Shown piece by piece: positions 61,720 to 64,000 of a stretch of 64,000 nt of DNA. A program made the position numbers and the translations under genes. The stretch comes from Sutterella massiliensis (GTDB lineage: Bacteria > Pseudomonadota > Gammaproteobacteria > Burkholderiales > Burkholderiaceae_F): contig NZ_JACJJC010000011.1 in NCBI RefSeq assembly GCF_016899755.1, positions 36,040 to 100,039 on the forward strand, in the 5' to 3' direction. The notes below the pieces were generated by a model. It ran no database searches. It was not told the DNA's origin and was given only the letters and a program-made list of their open reading frames with translations. Position 1 is the first letter of the stretch, and each line of letters begins with the position of its first letter.

Positions 61720-62355
61720 ATGACAAAAAGCACCAGTTCGAAGGAAAGAGCGCATCAGGTTGCTCTTTTGTTAGCTTTAAACCTTCAATACGATTTATCC
61801 ATCAATGAAGAGGAAATCGATCTTCTTGGTGGATTGATCGAATATCAGAGACAAATCATCATCGAAGCGGATTCACTTGCAAAAGTGTTTTCCGAACTAC
61901 TCGATCAGAACAAAACTGAACCGCTAGAGAACAGCCCCCTGCCGCTTAGCGTTATGGCAGTAGTCGATACGGAACCTAAAATAACGATCAGAAATGGATT
62001 TTTCGGCTCAAAAAACACTCAAGCAGCCTACTTCCGATATCCCTTTGGAATCGTTAAGGTCGTTTTGAAGCATTTTCTTCACGAGGATGAGGACTATCGA
62101 ATAACAGAAGATGACTTGCGCTTTATTCCAGTTATCGTTAGAGAATATTGGCCGTGCGAACACAAAAAGGGTACCAATCGGAACGGTGCAAAAACGGAAT
62201 GGAGGGTGATCAGAGGTAACCGCGAACTTGTGCTGGTTACCGAAGAGGAGAATCCGAGGATTATCCCTGGGTCAGACAATGAAACCTTGGTGACCTTTTA
62301 CGTTCAGAACCCCAGGAAACGAAGAAAAGACAAACTTCTTTCCATAAAGAAATAG
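61720..62355 (+). CDS. Uncharacterised phage-borne protein, opposite strand (moron candidate)
   Basis: This 211-residue soluble protein is AT-rich and lies against the direction of its neighbours, behind its own AAGGAGAG site. The N-terminal ~70 residues are helical. The C-terminal part includes ITEDDLRFIPVIVREYWPC and VTFYVQNPRKRRK. This layout (helix, then strands with Arg/Lys/Tyr, ending in T-x-Y-x-x-N-P-R) loosely recalls small phage-encoded RNase-like domains, but I cannot assign it. Its isolation suggests an accessory cargo gene. Confidence 0.5.
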   Translation: MTKSTSSKERAHQVALLLALNLQYDLSINEEEIDLLGGLIEYQRQIIIEADSLAKVFSELLDQNKTEPLENSPLPLSVMAVVDTEPKITIRNGFFGSKNTQAAYFRYPFGIVKVVLKHFLHEDEDYRITEDDLRFIPVIVREYWPCEHKKGTNRNGAKTEWRVIRGNRELVLVTEEENPRIIPGSDNETLVTFYVQNPRKRRKDKLLSIKK

Positions 62356-62611
62356 GCACTCTCGAATCCTCTAAACGAGTTCCTAACCCCTGTTAGTTTA
62401 GAGATACTACCGCGCGGCTTCCAAAACTTGCCTCTCGACCATCCCATTACGGGGCAGATCACTACGCGGAGTCGAGTGTGCCTTTAGCAAAGAGAATAGC
62501 ATAGAACCAAACTGCCGCCGCCCCGTGCTTGCAGCATGGAGCAGCAGTTGTCTGGCCACTGCGCTTTCGGTGGCCGAACAGCTTCACCTCCACCGAAAAA
62601 ATCAACCATTT

Positions 62612-62836
62612 TCAGGGATTTCCGAAAATCATTTTTCGCGTGTTGAGCATGAACTTTCGGGTGCTCAGAATGCTTGCGCTCTGAACTTTCAGTTCTTCCT
62701 TGGCTTCTTCTGCCGCCTTCTGATTCTCATTAAGAGTGACCTGCAGTGAGCGTCGCGGACATTTTTCGTTCGTGCAGATGCCGTTCTCATCCTGCTCGTG
62801 CCCGCAAGCCGGGCAGTAACGTTTTTCAGTCGCCAT
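62612..62836 (-). CDS. Small zinc-ribbon protein
   Basis: This 74-residue protein has four cysteines in CPACGHEQDENGICTNEKCP, a zinc ribbon, then a charged helix. Similar short zinc ribbons occur in phage tail and late regions. The role is unknown. It lies 23 bases after the stop of the tail-like gene. Confidence 0.6.
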   Translation of the reverse strand: MATEKRYCPACGHEQDENGICTNEKCPRRSLQVTLNENQKAAEEAKEELKVQSASILSTRKFMLNTRKMIFGNP

Positions 62837-62859
62837 TTGATTCTTGTCCTCTTGCGTTG

Positions 62860-63417
62860 TTAGTCGGCCGACTGAGCATCAAGCCCCATAAGCGTGCGGT
62901 ATTCGCCTCGCAACGCCTCCATCTGCTCGGTGTCGTTCATCAGGTTCGCGAGTTCCATGCGCGACTTGATAGAAGACAGCTGAGAGTCGAAATCACTGAG
63001 CGCGGCATTCGCTTCGTTCGCGGCCTTTTCTTCTTCCGTAACGACTTCGACGTACCACGAAAGATCTTCCCCTCGGCCTTCGCGGTAGTCACTACCGCCC
63101 TTCTCAAGAGCCTTTTGCAACTTCTCACGAAGCTTGATGTCATGCGGCGTATCCGAATAGTGATCGATTACAACCCCTACGAATTCTTCACATGTCGTGG
63201 GATCTACCTCCACACTCCAAGATTCGCCGTTCCAGTTGAAGGACACGTCTTCTTCTGAAGCGTCCTGAGGCTGAGGCGGCGGAGTCGGCGTCACGTTGGG
63301 CGGCAGCAGCGGCTCCCCGTTCACGATCTGAACGGAAACCGGGCCGATGTAATAGCCCTCATCGTCGAACTGGTAGTACTCGACCAGCTCGCTGGTTTTA
63401 ACCTTCCCCTCTTCCAT
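62860..63417 (-). CDS. Phage tail-associated acidic protein (putative)
   Basis: This 185-residue acidic protein has an N-terminal segment YYQFDDEGYYIGPVSVQI and a Pro-rich linker (LLPPNVTPTPPPQPQ). The C-terminal part resembles tail fibre assembly-like proteins (FDSQLSSIKSRMELANLMND). Its ATG touches the ATG of the divergent integrase fragment with no gap, so its native promoter must be lost or it relies on other transcription. Confidence 0.5.
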   Translation of the reverse strand: MEEGKVKTSELVEYYQFDDEGYYIGPVSVQIVNGEPLLPPNVTPTPPPQPQDASEEDVSFNWNGESWSVEVDPTTCEEFVGVVIDHYSDTPHDIKLREKLQKALEKGGSDYREGRGEDLSWYVEVVTEEEKAANEANAALSDFDSQLSSIKSRMELANLMNDTEQMEALRGEYRTLMGLDAQSAD

Positions 63418-63822
63418 ATGAAGAACTCCAAGCTAACAACAAAAAAGATCGCCTCTTTGAAACCTCAAGCCCGTCGCTACTCGGTGGCAGACGGTCATGG
63501 ACTTACGTTGAAAGTGCAGCCGACCGGAACGAAAAGCTGGTTCCTGCGCCTCTCAACAAACGGCCGAGTTACCGATATCGTCCTCGGCCATTGGCCCGAA
63601 ACCTCTCTCATGCAGGCCCGGCAAATGGCCCGCAGGAGACGGAAGGAAGTTCAGCTCGAGCCACCTCGCGGTTACGTGCTTAGAGACGCCTTTCGTCTTT
63701 GGCGCAACCTGAAACGCGGACGCATCGTTTCGTATAACGACGAGAAGCGACGCATCGTTCGGTATCTGATCACCGTACTGAATAAATTGTCCATATATAC
63801 CCAAATATGCCTAAATATCTGA
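63418..63822 (+). pseudogene. N-terminal fragment of a P4-type phage integrase
   Basis: The 134-residue ORF has the arm-binding DUF4102 domain: LTTKKIASLKPQARRYSVAD, GHGLTLKVQPTGTKSWFLRL and LGHWPETSLMQARQMARRRR. It ends in the core-binding region and lacks the whole catalytic domain. No ribosome binding site is seen, since the preceding bases belong to a divergent gene. It is a broken prophage integrase. Confidence 0.75.
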
Positions 63823-64000
63823 GCATATAAAGCCAACTCGTTCTTCCCCGATCTTCGGATCGCAGTTAGACGAAGATTTCTCTCCGACCAGAGCTGCATC
63901 CATCACCGTGCTCCGTTCTTGACGTCCGCGGGATTGCTTCCCGCGGGTTTGGGAACGGCACTGACCACCTCTATCCCCTTGCAGGGAAACGGGGCTGACG

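Noticed and set aside
1..64000. CRISPR array, insertion-sequence ends, rRNA or replication origin
   Set aside because: I looked for regularly spaced repeats, terminal repeats with a transposase, rRNA motifs and DnaA-box clusters, and saw none I could support.

Overview
The window looks like a GC-rich chromosome segment from a Gram-negative, largely anaerobic betaproteobacterium. I infer a Sutterella/Parasutterella-like member of the Burkholderiales. The grounds are Gram-negative porins, a Feo ferrous-iron system, exported flavoprotein reductases with FMN-binding domains, an exported arylsulfate sulfotransferase, DcuC-type transport and many Tat-type signal peptides. No rRNA or species marker is present, so the taxonomy is inference.

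Layout. 0-10 kb: a DMT exporter, an MdaB-like quinone reductase, and a striking anaerobic-respiration locus. In that locus a sensor kinase, response regulator and Tat-type FAD reductase form one operon, divergent from an exported type I 3-dehydroquinate dehydratase followed by an FMN/FAD reductase. 10-13 kb: Tat-type arylsulfate sulfotransferase divergent from a LysR regulator. 13-18 kb: a metal P-type ATPase cassette with HMA_2-like and DUF6110-like partners. 18-23 kb: a U32 protein, a second FMN/FAD reductase, a decayed YoeB toxin and a TetR regulator. 23-30 kb: porin, FeoA-FeoA-FeoB, tandem universal stress protein and HU. 31-37 kb: an accessory, partly AT-rich stretch with a shortened AAA-ATPase-like protein, a GNAT enzyme, a frameshifted DMT transporter, a solitary tyrosine recombinase and an orphan ribbon-helix-helix protein. 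37-46 kb: MarR, an M20 amidohydrolase with DcuC transporter, MATE efflux, a PNPOx-like protein and a polar amino-acid ABC transporter. 46-56 kb: polyphosphate kinase behind a Pho-box-like site, a BCCT transporter, a pseudouridine synthase, a porin relic, nitroreductase, LysE exporter and LysR.

56.6-64 kb is marked by decay and phage DNA. There is a truncated leuC, a thymidylate synthase gene with an in-frame amber at codon 3, tRNA-Tyr and tRNA-Gly with unusual stem mismatches, a third tRNA-like cloverleaf, and a prophage remnant. The remnant keeps a lysis cassette (holin, endolysin, Rz with embedded Rz1), some small phage genes and a broken integrase.

The most interesting system is the 2.1-9.9 kb locus. 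I propose that a periplasmic dehydratase makes an unsaturated cyclic acid (3-dehydroshikimate) that dedicated flavoenzymes use as a respiratory electron acceptor under two-component control.
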